64,000 nt of DNA from Gigaspora rosea (lineage: Eukaryota; Glomeromycota; Glomeromycetes; Diversisporales; Gigasporaceae), in assembly GCA_003550325.1 (NCBI GenBank), contig QKWP01000819.1, positions 41,331-105,330 of the forward strand, in the 5' to 3' direction. Of this stretch, positions 22,460-35,038 are shown piece after piece (position 1 is the first letter of the stretch; each line of letters opens with the position of its first letter). The notes beneath the pieces were generated by a model, which made no database searches, had not been told where the DNA came from, and saw nothing but the letters and a program-made list of their open reading frames with translations. Position numbers and translations under genes: made by a program.

Positions 22460-23260
22460 TCATATTTTCTCCACAATTTCATTCTTTAATATTTCATTCT
22501 CAAGGCACTTATAATTTACCTTCCAATACGATGATTGTAATTCATTTTTATAAAACTTCATTTTAGTTGCTACTATGAAGTAGTCCAAATTACCAAACTT
22601 CGTATGCATCTTTTGGCAATATTGTGCATTCTGTTCATCCACAAAGATATAGTCCAACCTTGTGGCCATGGTATGTCCTCCTTTTGTCTTTTGGAAGTAT
22701 ATAATAAATAGTGTTTGGGAGGCTACAACGCTAGTGTTTACCATTCCACAAGTGAGTTCTTTAAGCTTTTTTTTTTAGATAAACAATATGGGGTATCACG
22801 TAACTTATTCTATTTATGTTCAGGTCAAGGTTCACATTAAAATCCCCTGCTACTATATTAACTGCATTAATGTTTTTCTTTATTGACCACCTATCAAAAA
22901 AATGTACCCTCTTGTCTAGTACTAGAGGAGCATAACCATTAATAACTCGGAATAACTGTTTCCTATATTGAAATTCGGTACAGAGTACCCTTCCTTGATA
23001 AGATTCTTTGGTATTTTCAAATTTGATTTCCCTATTTCTAGCTAAAATAGCTACTTTAGCTATTCATATAGAATCACATCCCTATTGCTGTTTCAAAAAA
23101 TTCCTTATACTATCATTAGTTAAATTTGTTTCTTGTATCATAATCAATTCTAGCTTATATGTCTTAAGCAGAGTCAATGTTTTTTGGCGCTTGTATCTAT
23201 CATTAAGCCCCTTTATATTAAGTGTGGCGATTCTGAAAGTATTCCCTTACTTATACTAGT
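22460..23260 (-). pseudogene. LINE AP-type endonuclease (remnant)
   Basis: Minus-strand motifs in order: IATLNIKGLNDRYKRQKTL and LIMIQETNLT (N-terminal catalytic Asn and Glu), RVLCTEFQYRKQLFRVINGY, VAGDFNVNLD (GDFN box) and TRLDYIFVDE (RLDYIFV box) near 22640. The spacing fits the exonuclease-endonuclease-phosphatase fold of L1-type elements. Stops and at least one shift interrupt it. Confidence 0.8.
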
Positions 23261-23639
23261 ATGTAAATTAAATTATTTGTATCCTCAGATCCACTTTTAT
23301 TTCTATTTAAACTATATGTTTATTTGTTATAACTATTCTAGGATAGTCTATTACTTACATACGACTTGGACCTACTATTGTGTGTGCTTTTTCTTATCTT
23401 AACCTTCTTGTGCATACTGTTATGCAACTATCATCTGCTTGTTCCTCTATATTATTTTCTTAACTTGTGCTTGTACACATTCGTGCTCTATATTCAGAAT
23501 GTTTATACCTGCACTATTTGTACTCTTTTGTACCTCCTAATTTTTTCCTCTATATCTAATTGTTCACTTGGCTCATCCTGCTATACGTCCATATTTATTT
23601 TAGTTTGCTGTAACATATTATCTTGTAACTTCTGCTAGT

Positions 23640-25633
23640 TTTTCTCATTTCTGTCTTTTTCTAATATAATATTGAGGAATTCGCCTTCCTGGGATAATAT
23701 CTCTACATCTTTCCTATCAACAATATTTTGCATTGAACTACTCAACCCTTCATTATTTTCAATATTCTGCTCTTCATTAGTACTATCTCTATTTGTACTA
23801 TTCTCCTCTAAATTTTCTCTTTTAGATCTTTTGGGTTTTTTATATTTTTTATATTGCATTCTCAACTCGATTGCTTCTTTAAATTGTGAACAATATCTTT
23901 TTCAGTGCCTCAGTTAATAACAGTAGAAACACAGTCTAGGAGCCGCCCTCCACTCTGTCATGACTTTTTGGCCAAATACACTTGTGTGTCTTGGGATTTT
24001 TTGCTCTAACTCTGGGTCCTCTATTGTTTTGTATAGAATAATCCATTGGTCCATACAAACTGGAGTATCCTCATACACTAACGGCTTAATTGATTTAATA
24101 TATCCAAAGACCTCAAAAGCTTCCTTTAACTTGTTAGATATAAAATCCATATCCTGATTGGAACATTTCTCACTTTTATTGCCAGATGTAATCTTCTTAG
24201 GTTTGTGGGTATATAGCCTAGTAACGATCTTCTAAAAAGGGAGATACCTTCTTTTGTATAATATTGTTGTTTCTCTTCACTGTTAAAAACCAGTTCTAAA
24301 TGTGTTCTTTTTCCTCTAGTATAATAAGGTTTTGCTATAACTAGAGCTAGAGGTAGTAGATGAATCCAGATTTATATTTATATCTGGATTAATCTGGTTT
24401 TTAAACAAATCCAGATTCAATTTTTGAACCGGGATATAATACAATCCAGATATAATATATAACTGGATACAATATACAATCCGGATACCACATATAATCA
24501 AGATACAACATAAAATCCGGATATAATATGTAATCCGGAAATGTGTACTATCAAAGGAAAAACCTGACATTGGGTTTCACTTATATTTTGTATTAGGCAC
24601 AATCCCTAATAAATTAGATAGATTGTGTTTGGTACAAAATATAACTGAAATTCTGATGAATGAAGTTATATAATTGCGTATATAGATTTATATCTGGATA
24701 TAATTTATATCCAGATTTAGATTTGTATCCGGATTTAGATTTGCATCAGGATTTAGATTTATATCCGGATTAATCTGAATATATTTATATCCGGATTTAA
24801 ATAAAATTAATCTGGATTCTTTTTTTTTAATTCTAGTTATATCCGGATTGAAAAAATCATCTTGGTTCTAACTCTAACTAGAGCATTCCCTATTTTACTA
24901 TATTATGTAGATATAATATTATTCATTTGTATGTCATCCATATTACAAATATCAAAGATGAGTGTATTATTATTCTTGGTTGTAATTTCTACTCTTGGTG
25001 TATATTTTGAAAAAGTTGCTTGCCCCTGTCTTAATTGTATAAAGAAACTGGTCCATTTCTTGGGGTATGTATTGGTTCATTTGATTGTGCATCTGTTATC
25101 GCTTCTTCTGATTCTAAATGTTAATTGCATTTTGTGGCTTAGGATCTATGTTTACCACCATGACATCCATATCATGTGATACTATTTCACTTGATTCCGA
25201 TTCTGTGAACTTTCTGGAACCTTCTATATTGTTTTCACTTCCAGGTAGTGTTTCAAGTAAAGACATGCCCCTTTGAGTCCTCTCTTCTTCAGTCATATTA
25301 AACCAGTTATTGACCATGTTTTCTTACCCTTCAGCATATTAGTTTCCTGTTTATTTAGCTGTTTTGCAGGATCCAAGTTTTCTTTGTAGCCAGTTTCATC
25401 TTTCGATTTAGGCCTATTTTTGTTGATTTTTTATCTTTTTTCACCCAACTTTTCATTTTTGATTCCTCCATCCTTCTTTTCTTTGTTACCAGGACCTCTG
25501 CCCTTGGTGGAAAATATACGTTACTATGTCCTTTAACTTCGCTTTCTATTTTAGCAATTTTTAGACACTCAATCACTAGTAGGAAAGAATGTCTGTCGAT
25601 CTTTTGTTTGGAATTTTTAAAGGCTGATTTCAT
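23640..25633 (-). pseudogene. LINE ORF1 (remnant) with zinc knuckle
   Basis: Starts MKSAFKNSKQKID at 25633. Basic N-terminal part, then a segment like an RNA-recognition fold (LKEAFEVFGYIKSIKPLV near 24120), then a degenerate CCHC knuckle (CFYC....H....C, about 23915-23950), and a Lys/Glu/Asn-rich tail (KYKKPKRSKRENLEE). Stops lie in the knuckle and elsewhere. A 529-bp element (24348-24876) is inserted. Order RRM-like then knuckle is common in fungal LINE ORF1. Confidence 0.65.
24348..24876. mobile_element. 529-bp hAT-like element with ATCCGGATATAA-type arms, inside LINE ORF1
   Basis: Ends TAGAGGTAGTAGATGA and TAGAGTTAGAACCAAGATGA on opposite strands, flanked by perfect ACTAGAGC (24340-24347 and 24877-24884). 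Both arms consist of about 20 variants of AATCCGGATATAA. The centre is a second palindrome around GGCACAATCC/GATTGTG. No coding capacity. Confidence 0.8.
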
Positions 25634-25879
25634 GCATGAATTTATATTTGTACTACTTTAGGTACATTTCTTACCCAATGAACATACAAATCGTATTGTA
25701 TTTTTTTTATTACTATAGTTCTAGACTTGAAATAGACCAGTACCAGGAACAGAGTACAAAGTACATATGTATAGTTTACAGGTGCTGTGTCTCTTTTGTA
25801 TCTGATTGGTTAATCTATCCTTGTGACTTATGAATGTATTTCTATATTTGTACATACTCTATGGGGCTTTGATTTACTG

Positions 25880-28400
25880 TATCGCATGCAAAAAAAAAAC
25901 CAGAAACTTATGCCAAAACTGGTTTAACCTGTAACTTGCTGAAAATCCACTTTCCGTTCCTGGTTTTGCATAACAACGTTGCACAGTTACTTATTTTGTA
26001 ATACTTTAATAAATTTTTCAATTTAAGGGTAGATCATTTTCATATAGGATCATTGTACCTATGTTTCACAAATATGCCACTGATAAAACTTTTTTAAATA
26101 GTGATCAATTTTAGCTAAAAATTTGTGGCGTGTAGGTCAGATCCTTCTATTTATGGTGGTAAACTAAAGCTATTGTACCATTTTAAAAAAACCTATATGT
26201 ATATATATCATAAAATTTGTCTAAGTTAACTGAAATTTGCCTAAGTAGTACAAAGATTTTTTTATTTGATCAACGTTCTAGAATAAATGATCATCCAATC
26301 AAAATTAATTACACTACAGCACTAGTCTCATTATACATATACAGATATAGTGATAGAAACAAGCAGAAAAAAGAAAAATATTCACATGCCAATTCCACTT
26401 TCCTATTCAAATTCAACAAAAGTTCGAAGAAAAAGAGCATTAGTCTCAAAAAAATAAAAATAAAAAACTACAAAAAAAAAGAATTTCTAATATTTACTAG
26501 CTATACAATTCATATTTATTAGTGTGATTCTTATTTTGAAAGCGAGTTCTATTTTATATTTAAAATTCTGGGTCTAGATGTATTCGTTAATAATATTAGG
26601 GGTTTCATAATTAAAATCTGAGAGCCTTATTTTATTTTTTCCAATTTATAATTCAATATAGTAAATTACTATTAAAAATCCTACTTATTTTTAAAATACA
26701 TCACTTATTTAATTATGAACCTGCTTTTTTTTGATAAATATCTACCGGTAAGCGATAAGCATATACTTTAAAAAATATAGAATTTATAGATCACATATTT
26801 TGAGTAAACACATCACTTATTTTATCACCCTATTTTTTATATTTTATTTCATCATTATTTCATATAGTATTATTTCATACAGTATTTATTTTATATTTTA
26901 CCTTATTACCTAACACCAACCTAACCCTAATCTCCAACTAGACCCACATAAGTATCTAAATATAACCCCACCCTTATACTCTATCTAACCCTAACCCACT
27001 CTACATTTTGATTCTAATGACCTACAACACTAAGGAAAGACAAGCAAAATGCCAAATTATTAACAGTATGACGACACCGTGCACAACACAATATAGTATG
27101 CGAAACGAACACAATGCGAGCTAATAATGCAACACGACAGTGCATCAGCAAACTGCAATATGACGACACGACACCACACTAACGAATGCAACACGGAAGC
27201 GACAAAGTAACAAGTGACAAAAAAGGTACTAGTGAACAACGATGGCGAAGTAAAGTAACAAAAAAGGTACCAGCGAACAACGATGGCGATACTATATATA
27301 AAAAAAAGAAAAAATCTTATTCATAAGAAAAGAAAGTACAGTACAAGCAAAAAAAAAGACAAAGAAATTCTTGCCCGAATTTCTGACCCAAATTATGAAG
27401 TAGAGTATACTTATTCGTGACTGGTGATTTCCCCTGGTCAACTGTAGTTATTTTCAAAAAAATGAAAAAAAAATAAAAAATATAATTATTGTACCAGTTA
27501 CATAACTTCCAAGTTACTTAGATCACAGCGCAAAAGTAAGTTAGTTGTCTCTAGCTAGGATTGTATGTAAGTACGTACGTATTGGTATATCATGGAAGAT
27601 TCTATTTCCATTTGTGTAATGGTATGTTACACGAAAAATTTTTGCTCCCGATTTTATATGAAAAATGATCTACGTTCACCCTACCCTTAATTTTACTAAA
27701 AAAATGAATGCTATTACAAATTCGCTCTGTTACAGTGTAGAGCTAGTCTAGAACTATAGTTAAAAAAAATTACATTACGATTTTGTATGCTAGTTGGATA
27801 AAAAAATAGTGCAAATTCATACATAAATTCAACCTTCAAAAAATATAAACATATATGATAACTATTTTGATTCATTAGTTGATTAACACCCTAACGCTAA
27901 TGATAGGGCTATTAGTCTTTTTGTGCGTAATAATTATCCATATTGGGATTGCTAGCAATCCAGTTAGCAGATCTGCCGCTTGTCTAGTCTTTTTGATTTG
28001 TTGACTTATGTCAAAACTCGAATGAATTAGTTTAAATGATACTGCTAATTTTTTTTTATTAGGTATCCCATGATTATGATAGTAGTTGTAAAAAAAATTG
28101 TAATTGGTTTTGTACTACAGTAATTGAAATACTACAGTGTTACTCAAGTTTAACCAAATTTTACGCTGTGATTACAAAAATACCAAATTTTTATTAGTGG
28201 TACTAGTGAATTTGATTTACATGGTATATATCATATGAGTATTACAAAACAAAAATCTTTAATGTTATTGCTATCTTTTAAAGATTTTTATTGTAATATA
28301 ATTTATTTTTTTGTAAACTTGCAAATCACGGCTCACAATATATAGTCACTTGATTGCACGATTGTGACCAGGTTATATATGTACAAAATTCTTTAACAAA
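25880..28400. other. Intergenic repeat-rich stretch without a gene
   Basis: Contains a MITE at 26598-26725 and a duplicated 35-bp phrase AAGTAACAAAAAAGGTACCA (about 27203 and 27251). A loose inverted match lies between 26025-26050 (TAAGGGTAGATCATTTTCATA) and 27640-27695. The block 27020-27290 is less AT-rich, with many ACGAC/CAACAC words. No supportable reading frame; the 101-codon frame at 26217 is Lys-rich low complexity. Confidence 0.4.
26598..26725. mobile_element. ~128-bp MITE, GGGGTTTCATAATTAA ends
   Basis: Inverted ends GGGGTTTCATAATTAAAATC and GGTTCATAATTAAATAAGTG. A sister copy lies at 44231-44355, where two paralogous flanks without the insert are available. No target duplication is clear here. 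Confidence 0.55.
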
Positions 28401-28559
28401 AAGCAATTTATAATCGGGATTATAATTTTAAATTTGTTTTTTTTTTTTAAATTAATTCTATTCTTTTTAAAGGGTCTTTTTTTTTTTTAATTAATTTTAT
28501 TCTTTTTAAATTTCTCATTTTTTTTAAAAAAAATTTTTCTAAAATATTTCTAAGATTTT

Positions 28560-29400
28560 TTTTAATATAAATTATATATAATTTGATTGATCATTTTTTG
28601 ATTCTTGCTTTTATACATTTTTTTCTTTAATTTTTTTAACTTTAATATTACTTTTATCATAATTGGATTATATTTTAAATATATTATAACTATTCCATAA
28701 TCTGTTCATCAAGTTCTACTAGCTAAAACTATGTATATTTTAGCACGAGGCCGTTATAATGTGCACGCTTAATTGAAAGAATATTTTTCGATCTTGAATT
28801 ATTAATCTTTATAATCAATCGTTGAATTTTATATTAAATTCGAATATTATCGAGATTAAATCTAGTTTTATCTATGGAAAACCATGTATGATGTACCGTT
28901 ATTTTAACTGATTAAGTAATAAATCGAAGGTGTTTGATGAAAAATAATTATTGTAAGCGATACTAATTTTTAGTTTGAATTACTTTTTTTTTTTAGTTAT
29001 GATTATTCGATCAAGATTATTATGATCGAATTTACATTAAACCTACGATGAGTAATTATTAAATAATTGCTAATCGTAAAGGAGTTTTGAACTTTTATAG
29101 GAAATAATTTATCTTCAAAGTGCGTTATTAATTGCGAGACCAAATTCATAGTCGTCAAAGTTTTTGATCAAAAAAAAAATATATGTAGATGTCAGGTATT
29201 AAAGAAGTTGAGGAGATTACTAGTGAACAAATGATTGTGTTTGTGATTGCAAAGTTTGAGAAATATGCGTTATTAAGAATTTTATCATGGAATTTATATA
29301 TCTAAACTGGATTGTTGACTTTGTAATTTATTTCATAAAATTATAATTTCGTTTAATAAATATGAAATGCAATTATTACTTATATTAAATTGAGTATAAT
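28560..29400. repeat. Array flank U, copy 1 (orphan)
   Basis: Homologous to 43860-44950 and 52370-53330; shares CATCAAGTTCTACTAGCTAA and GATCAAGATTATTATGATCG-type phrases. In the other copies this block lies just upstream of the Sel1-kinase gene, so here it marks a lost gene copy to the left. Confidence 0.7.
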
Positions 29401-29439
29401 GGTCTTTCATATTTATTTAGAATGTATTTACCTAGTTAA

Positions 29440-30341
29440 AAATAAATTATAGCTGTCCTTATAGATTATGGGTCATATTCGATATATTGAATCAGCATTA
29501 TCCGTATTGATAAAATAGTTAACAAGTTTTATATATGTCGAAGAGTTTTCATTTTGTTAGATCTTTTTAAATCAGCTGGCTGATGAGTTCAATTTTTGCT
29601 AAAATTTCAGCATAAACTAAATAAATCGAGCTTATGTTCTCTATACACAGGTTTGGTTCCAATAATAAACGGATTTATAAACGTTAAATCTGTCTTGTTT
29701 ACATAATAGTAAAAAAATTATTGCTTCAATGATACTAAGTAAAAGTTTATAATACTTATGTGTACTGGAATTTCGAAAAGATAAAAAATAATGTTGACAT
29801 ATTTTATTACCATTTTTAAAGTACAAAATTTTGAAATTGTTTTTACTAAATGCACGTTTGTCAAGGTCGTGAGGCTTCTCTAAAGAAACTTTAATGTTTG
29901 ACCTTTACAATAACAAATAAAAAGAAAACATCCATCCCTTACAATAACATATGATGATATATAAAAGAAAACGACCATCCTTTACAATAATATATATATA
30001 TATAAAGAAATAAAGCAACTTATGAAATTGTTCAATATTTATAAATCGAACATGTAGAAATCAAATTCGGCCGAATGATTATCGGTTAAATTTCTATCTA
30101 TTGTTCAGAATCAATAAGAACAACTGTAAACTATTGAACCATGTCTAACGTCAGGTCTATTGTCCAGGTCCAGGTCCAATATTGCTCGTGTTAATACACT
30201 AGGGCGAATAAAAATGTTCTTTGAATAAACTATATATATAGATCAATTTTGGATAAAAAATACGAAATTATTTATAGATTGTCAGGAATTTCAGGCAAAT
30301 CAAATCTTCTGCTTGTTATTTCTCGTGTATTGATGAGTTTG
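29440..30341. repeat. Array flank D, copy 1
   Basis: Lies downstream of gene copy 1 and is homologous to 49590-50474 (downstream of copy 3) and 53430-54620. Shared phrases include TTATGTTCTCTATA, TTTACATAATAGTAAAAA and CATCC.TTACAATAA.ATAT. It includes a short tandem of AAAGAAAACGACCATCC units. Confidence 0.7.
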
Positions 30342-31079
30342 CTAGTGTAAATGTGATTGATGTTTTGGTGATTCAATATTAAGTTTAATTTTATCGGCTT
30401 CCAAGAATTGTTTTTTAATTTCTCTATTACCATCTTCTTTCATCTCGTAAAGCCAATAACCAATTATGTTACAAAGAACAGTTGGCGTGGGTCGCTTATT
30501 TGGATCCTGATCCATGCATTTCTTAGCCAATTCAACATAACAATCAGGTGTTCCCTCACCAAATTCTGGTCTTTTGCCTTGACAAATTTTTAATGAAAGA
30601 CTAATGTCGAAAGATTCGCCACCAAATGCACTTTTTCCAGTTGAAACCTCAGACATGATGACACCAAAGCTGTAGATATCAGCCGCTTGCGTGAACGGTT
30701 TACCCATTAAAACTTCAGGCGCTACATATGGCATAACACCATGAATTTCTTCTTTTTGATTCATGTTAAATGATGTTGAAAGTCCTAAATCTGTAATGTA
30801 TGCACTATGTAAATGATCTTGCAAGATATTTCCAGAATGTAAATCTCGATGAATCAATTCTTGAGAATGGATTGATTCAAGGTCTGAAGCGATACTATAT
30901 AACACATTCAATTTATCTTTCCATTTCATTTGTGCTACCGAACCAAGATTTTGACGCAATGAACCTTTACTCGCATATTTCAAACCGATAATGTAATCTT
31001 TAGATTCATCATCTCTTGATATTCCATAACATTTTAAAAATGATGGATTTACGTATCCGATATCGCAAAATGATTTCAA

Positions 31080-31162
31080 CTATTATTAAATAAAATTTTT
31101 AAATAAAAAACAAAAACATTAGTATTATTTTATTAATAAATTCTTGATTGCATTAATATTAC
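31080..31162 (-). other. 83-bp intron in the kinase domain of copy 1
   Basis: The donor GTAATATT follows GAAGAG and the acceptor AATAATAG precedes TTGAAATCATTTTGC; the join reads QEFVEE-LKSFCDIG. The same length and position occur in copy 3 (51282-51364), supporting the assignment. Confidence 0.85.
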
Positions 31163-31855
31163 CTCTTCAACAAATTCTTGATTACATTTATTTGAACCAT
31201 GAATCAATTTAAGTGCAATTTCTGTCTGAGAATTTTTATATCTATCGAACCACGACGCATAATATACAGTTGCGAATCCACCTTTTCCTATTTCTATTAT
31301 ATATTGAAATTCGTTATAAGGAATCCATAATAATTGATATTTTTTATCATATAATATTTTTTTCAAATTATCATCAACGTTCTCATATGATGATTTGTTT
31401 ATCCTATTTATACCCCTTTCTATCCGATACCAATGATTAGCTCGTTGTATATCTCTTGGTACGCCAATTCCATTTCGATAACAGTCACCAACTTCTAAAA
31501 TTGCTCTTGAATTGCCCATATCTGCAGCTTTTTTAAAATATTCAAATGCTTTCTTTTCATCCTTTTTGACACCATCTCCATTAACATAACACCTTCCAAC
31601 CATATATGTTCCATAATCATTTTCCATCTCTGCAGATTGTTGATAATAAATGAATGCCTTATGTTCATCTTAACTCCAAATCCATTTTGATAACAATATC
31701 CAACATTATATATTCCATTAACATGCCCCATCTCTGCAGATTTTTGATAATAAATAAATGCCTTATATTCATCCTTTTTAACTCCAATTCCATTTCGATA
31801 ACGATATCCAACATTAAATGTTCCAACAGCGTGTCCCAGCTCTGCAGATTTAAGA

Positions 31856-32555
31856 TAGAGGTTGTACCCGAAATAAATTTCAAATTCTGGATACCCGCCC
31901 GTTTACCAGATTATTACCGGGTCACAAACCGGATTGTTTTGAAAAATCCGGGTTACCCGGGTGACCCGGTTGACCCGGTTTGTTTGATTGGCTAATGCAA
32001 AATTGAGGTAGCTCTTAAGGGTATGTAATTTTTTTAGGGGTGTACCCGTTAAAAAATTTAAGCTCCGGGTTACTCACCGTTTACAACATTATAAAATGGG
32101 TCATCTTAATAATCCGGGTAACCCGGTTTTTTTTTGATTGATTGATGCAAAATCATAAATTCTCTTATATGCATTTTTTTAAAAAACTACGTATAATGAT
32201 AATGGTAACCGATAAATTTATTTAATTTTTATGTATAAACTTTAATATATAAGTTTAACCGGCCTAAAATTCATTCGGCAAATTTTACAGGTGCTCCGAG
32301 AATCATGATAATAGCTGTAACATAATCAGTTTATTCTCCAACGGCTAGAGGCCGTCGGAAAATAAACTGGGTTTAAATAATAAAATTTAAAATGACCTCA
32401 CTCCCAACGGACATACGTACTGTACATACGTTTGTACGTCACATTATCATGCTTATGGATAATAAATCCGGGTCACCCGGTTAACGATAGCTATGACCCG
32501 GTTGACAGGTGTTAACCGGGTTACCCGGGTAACGCTTATACGGGTACAAGCTCTA
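31856..32555. mobile_element. 700-bp hAT-like element with ACCCGGGTAACC-type arms, inside kinase gene copy 1
   Basis: Ends TAGAGGTTGTACCCG and TAGAGCTTGTACCCG on opposite strands, flanked by perfect ATTTAAGA (31848-31855 and 32556-32563). Arms carry repeated CCCGGGT/AACCCGG words. No transposase. Placed between Sel1 repeats of the gene. Confidence 0.85.
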
Positions 32556-33140
32556 ATTTAAGATAATAAATGAATGCTTTATGCTCATCTTTTCAACAAT
32601 TTCATTTGCATAACAATATCCAACCATATATGCTCCACTAGCGTCTCCCATCTCAGCAGATTTTTGATAATAAATTAATGCCTTATTTTATCTTTTTTAA
32701 CACCAATTCCGTAATCATAATATTCCCCAACTTGATATATTCCTTTAGCGTTATCCATATATGCAGATTTTTTGTAATAAACAAATGCCTTGTGTTCATC
32801 CTTTTCTACCCCTATCCCATGTTTATAATTGTATCCAAGGGTAAAAGGGTCTAAGTCATGTTTAAACAATTTGTTATATATTTTCTTCATTTTACTTTTT
32901 AAATGTGAGAAAACCAAAAATCTGAATGCGCTGTTTAAATAATTTCAATGCAAGTGTATCACTATTTTATAAATATTTGCATCATTATCGAATGGTACAA
33001 CTTTTTATAGGTAATTCATATTTTTAATCATTAATTTTTTACAACCATATATATAATCATATATAGGAAAGTCTATGGACACTTACAGGTCATGTGATTT
33101 TCCACGTACCGGTAATCACGTGATATTTAGTATAAGTAAC

Positions 33141-34329
33141 GCAAATCTTACGTTTTTGATACTCCTGTATGTACCCCAAAATTACATTACTTTTTTGATA
33201 CCGATCTGCATATATACACGTGATAAGTCAAGTTTCTATTTTTAGAATTCAAAATAATATATGCACTTATGTTACACAAAGGCCCAGTGCATTGTTTTTG
33301 CAAAAATAATTTTTGTTTACACACCACTAACATTACACAAGTCTAATTTTGAACCCTAACCCGGCATTAAGCTTAATGCTGGTGGGCACTATCATGATAA
33401 TGCCCCCGACGGAATTAGACATAATTCCGGCCCACCCTAACCCTAAATCTAGTGGTACCCTAACCCGGCATTAAGCTTAATGCTGGTGGGCACTATCATG
33501 ATAATGCCCCCCGGCCCACCCTAACCCTAAATCTAGGAACCCTAAAAACTAATTGTTCGAAGCAACATCCAATCACAGTACATATACTAGTTACACAACA
33601 TATGCATCTAGTATATGTACTGTAATTGGATGTTGCTTCGAACAATTAGTTTTTAGGGTTCCTAGATTTAGGGTTAGGGTGGGCCGGAATTATGTCTAGC
33701 CCCGCCGGGGCATTATCATAATAGTGCCCACCAGCATTAAGCTTAATGCCGGGTTAGAGTACCAAAATTAGGATTTACTTATTTGTGCCGGTAATACAAC
33801 CCAAAAAAGGAAATTTAATTTTGTAAATAAACAAAGTGTGTAAAAACACAAAGTTAGGGTTAGAAGGTTAGAAGGTATAGCTATAGATAGTTGTCTATTA
33901 TATGTAAAAATTTCGTCTTTGACATTTTTAATTAGTGTATAAAAGTCGATTTAACACTAGTTTTGGCGTTTTTTCGCTTTTTTCTTCTTCTGCACTCAGA
34001 CTGATCCGGAACAATCAAAATTCGAACTCACTAATTGGTAGTTGCCTTTTTAGGAGTTTGTATTACTGGCACAAATAAGTAACGCCAAAATTAGACTTGT
34101 GTAACATTACACAATATTAGTGGTGTGTAACCAAAAATTATTTTTGCAAAAACAATGCACTGGGCCTTTGTGTAATATAAGTGCATATATTATTTTGAAT
34201 TCTAAAAATAGAAATTTGACTTAACACATATATATATGCAGATTGGTATCAAAAAAGTAATGTAATTTTGGGGTACATACAGGAGTATCAAAAAAGTAGG
34301 TGCAGGAGTATCAAAAATGTAAGATTTGC
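33141..34329. mobile_element. Mutator-like element (1.19 kb) with ~230-bp TIRs and 9-bp target duplication
   Basis: Flanked by ATAAGTAAC (33132-33140 and 34330-34338), both perfect. The arms begin GCAAATCTTACGTTTTTGAT / GCAAATCTTACATTTTTGAT and run about 230 bp with few differences. Long TIRs and a 9-bp duplication are the marks of Mutator-like elements. No transposase; the interior is a second palindrome. Confidence 0.85.
33352..33766. repeat. Nested palindrome inside the Mutator-like element
   Basis: Left side holds two direct copies of CTAACCCGGCATTAAGCTTA (about 33357 and 33469); the right side holds the inverse ending in GGGTTAGAGTACC. The centre around 33600 pairs ACATCCAATCACAGTACATA with its inverse. 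It may be an independent element inserted in the Mutator-like one (ends GGTACCCTAACCC / GGTACTCTAACCC), with one arm duplicated. Confidence 0.65.
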
Positions 34330-34366
34330 ATAAGTAACTGAATATTACTATGGCTCTTATTTATTA

Positions 34367-34697
34367 CAGTATTAAAACAGCCCTTTATTGCAATATTTTG
34401 AAAAATGAGTTTTCATTATATTTATATAAATTTTGACATGATCAATATTTTTCAATTATAAATGAAAGTCGATTTGTATAATAAAAATTCAAGATAATTG
34501 TAAAAGAAAAATTATACAAGACCGCATAAGGCCAATACATCACAAGATTACCAGATAGTCACCTGTTACATTTAACCAATCAAAATCGTGAAATTGAATT
34601 AATCCCAGATATTAGTTCAAAAATCAAAACAAGTGATTAAACTCAATTATCTCAAAATAAAATATAAGTTTATGTAAAAAAGGGCTGTTTTAATACG
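34367..34697. mobile_element. 331-bp MITE, TA target
   Basis: Inverted ends CAGTATTAAAACAGCCCTT and CGTATTAAAACAGCCCTTT next to TA on both sides (34365-34366, 34698-34699). No coding. Confidence 0.6.
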
Positions 34698-34699
34698 TA

Positions 34700-35036
34700 A
34701 CACCCCATATAATAAAGAACATTTATTATTAAAATTTTTATTATCAATTTATTTCATTTATTGGGTCTCACCAAGTAATTAATAATGCATGTCCTTTTGA
34801 TACTCCGTCCTATAACAAATTGCAGCACAGAAGAAAGTTTGGATATGGAACCACACGAACCTGCACGTAAATTTATATGAGACAATGTATTGGAAAGCAC
34901 GTTTACAGCATGTAATAAGGCACAGTTTCTGTGCAATGGTGCACGTACTAATGTTCAATTTTATGTATTTTCTCGTGCATTGTCTCGTGCATATTTACAT
35001 ATAAGTAACATATAATAACATATATCTATACATATA
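34700..35036. other. Short AT-rich spacer
   Basis: No gene or repeat recognised apart from a small GTGCACGTA/TCTCGTGCAT cluster near 34940-34990. Confidence 0.35.
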
Positions 35037-35038
35037 TA

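Larger units (their letters stand above)
17950..25640 (-). mobile_element. Decayed non-LTR retrotransposon (LINE) with four nested insertions
   Basis: Reading on the minus strand, the element runs ORF1 (from 25633), AP-type endonuclease (about 23250-22460), linker, reverse transcriptase (about 22080-19600) and a long C-terminal region (to about 17990). Frames are broken by numerous stops and shifts. Four DNA elements are inserted: 24348-24876, 21727-21910, 19830-21148 and 18978-19280. Removing their ~2.3 kb leaves about 5.3 kb, a normal LINE size. Endonuclease type and domain order suggest an L1/Tad-like clade, not proven. Confidence 0.85.
30342..32890 (-). pseudogene. Sel1-repeat / protein kinase gene, copy 1 (disrupted)
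   Basis: The chosen start is ATG 32890 (MKKIYNKLF). About seven Sel1-like repeats (A..YY.KSAE.G...G.Y.VG.CY.NG.GV.KDE.KA) occupy 32870-31410, followed by a kinase domain split by an 83-bp intron (31080-31162, phase 0). Kinase marks: IGKGGFATVYYAS loop, IALKLI lysine, LIHRDLHSGNIL, ITDLGLS (DLG for DFG), YVAPEVL and DIYSFGVIMSEV. Disruptions: a 700-bp hAT-like insertion (31856-32555), frame shifts near 32695, 32590 and 31670, and an early C-terminal stop caused by a 2-bp loss compared with copy 3. The family is known as signalling kinases expanded in these fungi. This kinase half alone is still open. Confidence 0.85.

Noticed and set aside
26025-27695. Possible 1.7-kb TIR element (TAAGGGTAGATCATTTTCATA ends)
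   Set aside because: The match is short and interrupted by an extra ~13 bases on one side; no target duplication found.
33352-33540. CCCTAACCCTAA words resembling telomere repeats
   Set aside because: They occur as part of a longer non-repeating palindromic unit (CTAACCCGGCATTAAGC...), not as a tandem hexamer array.
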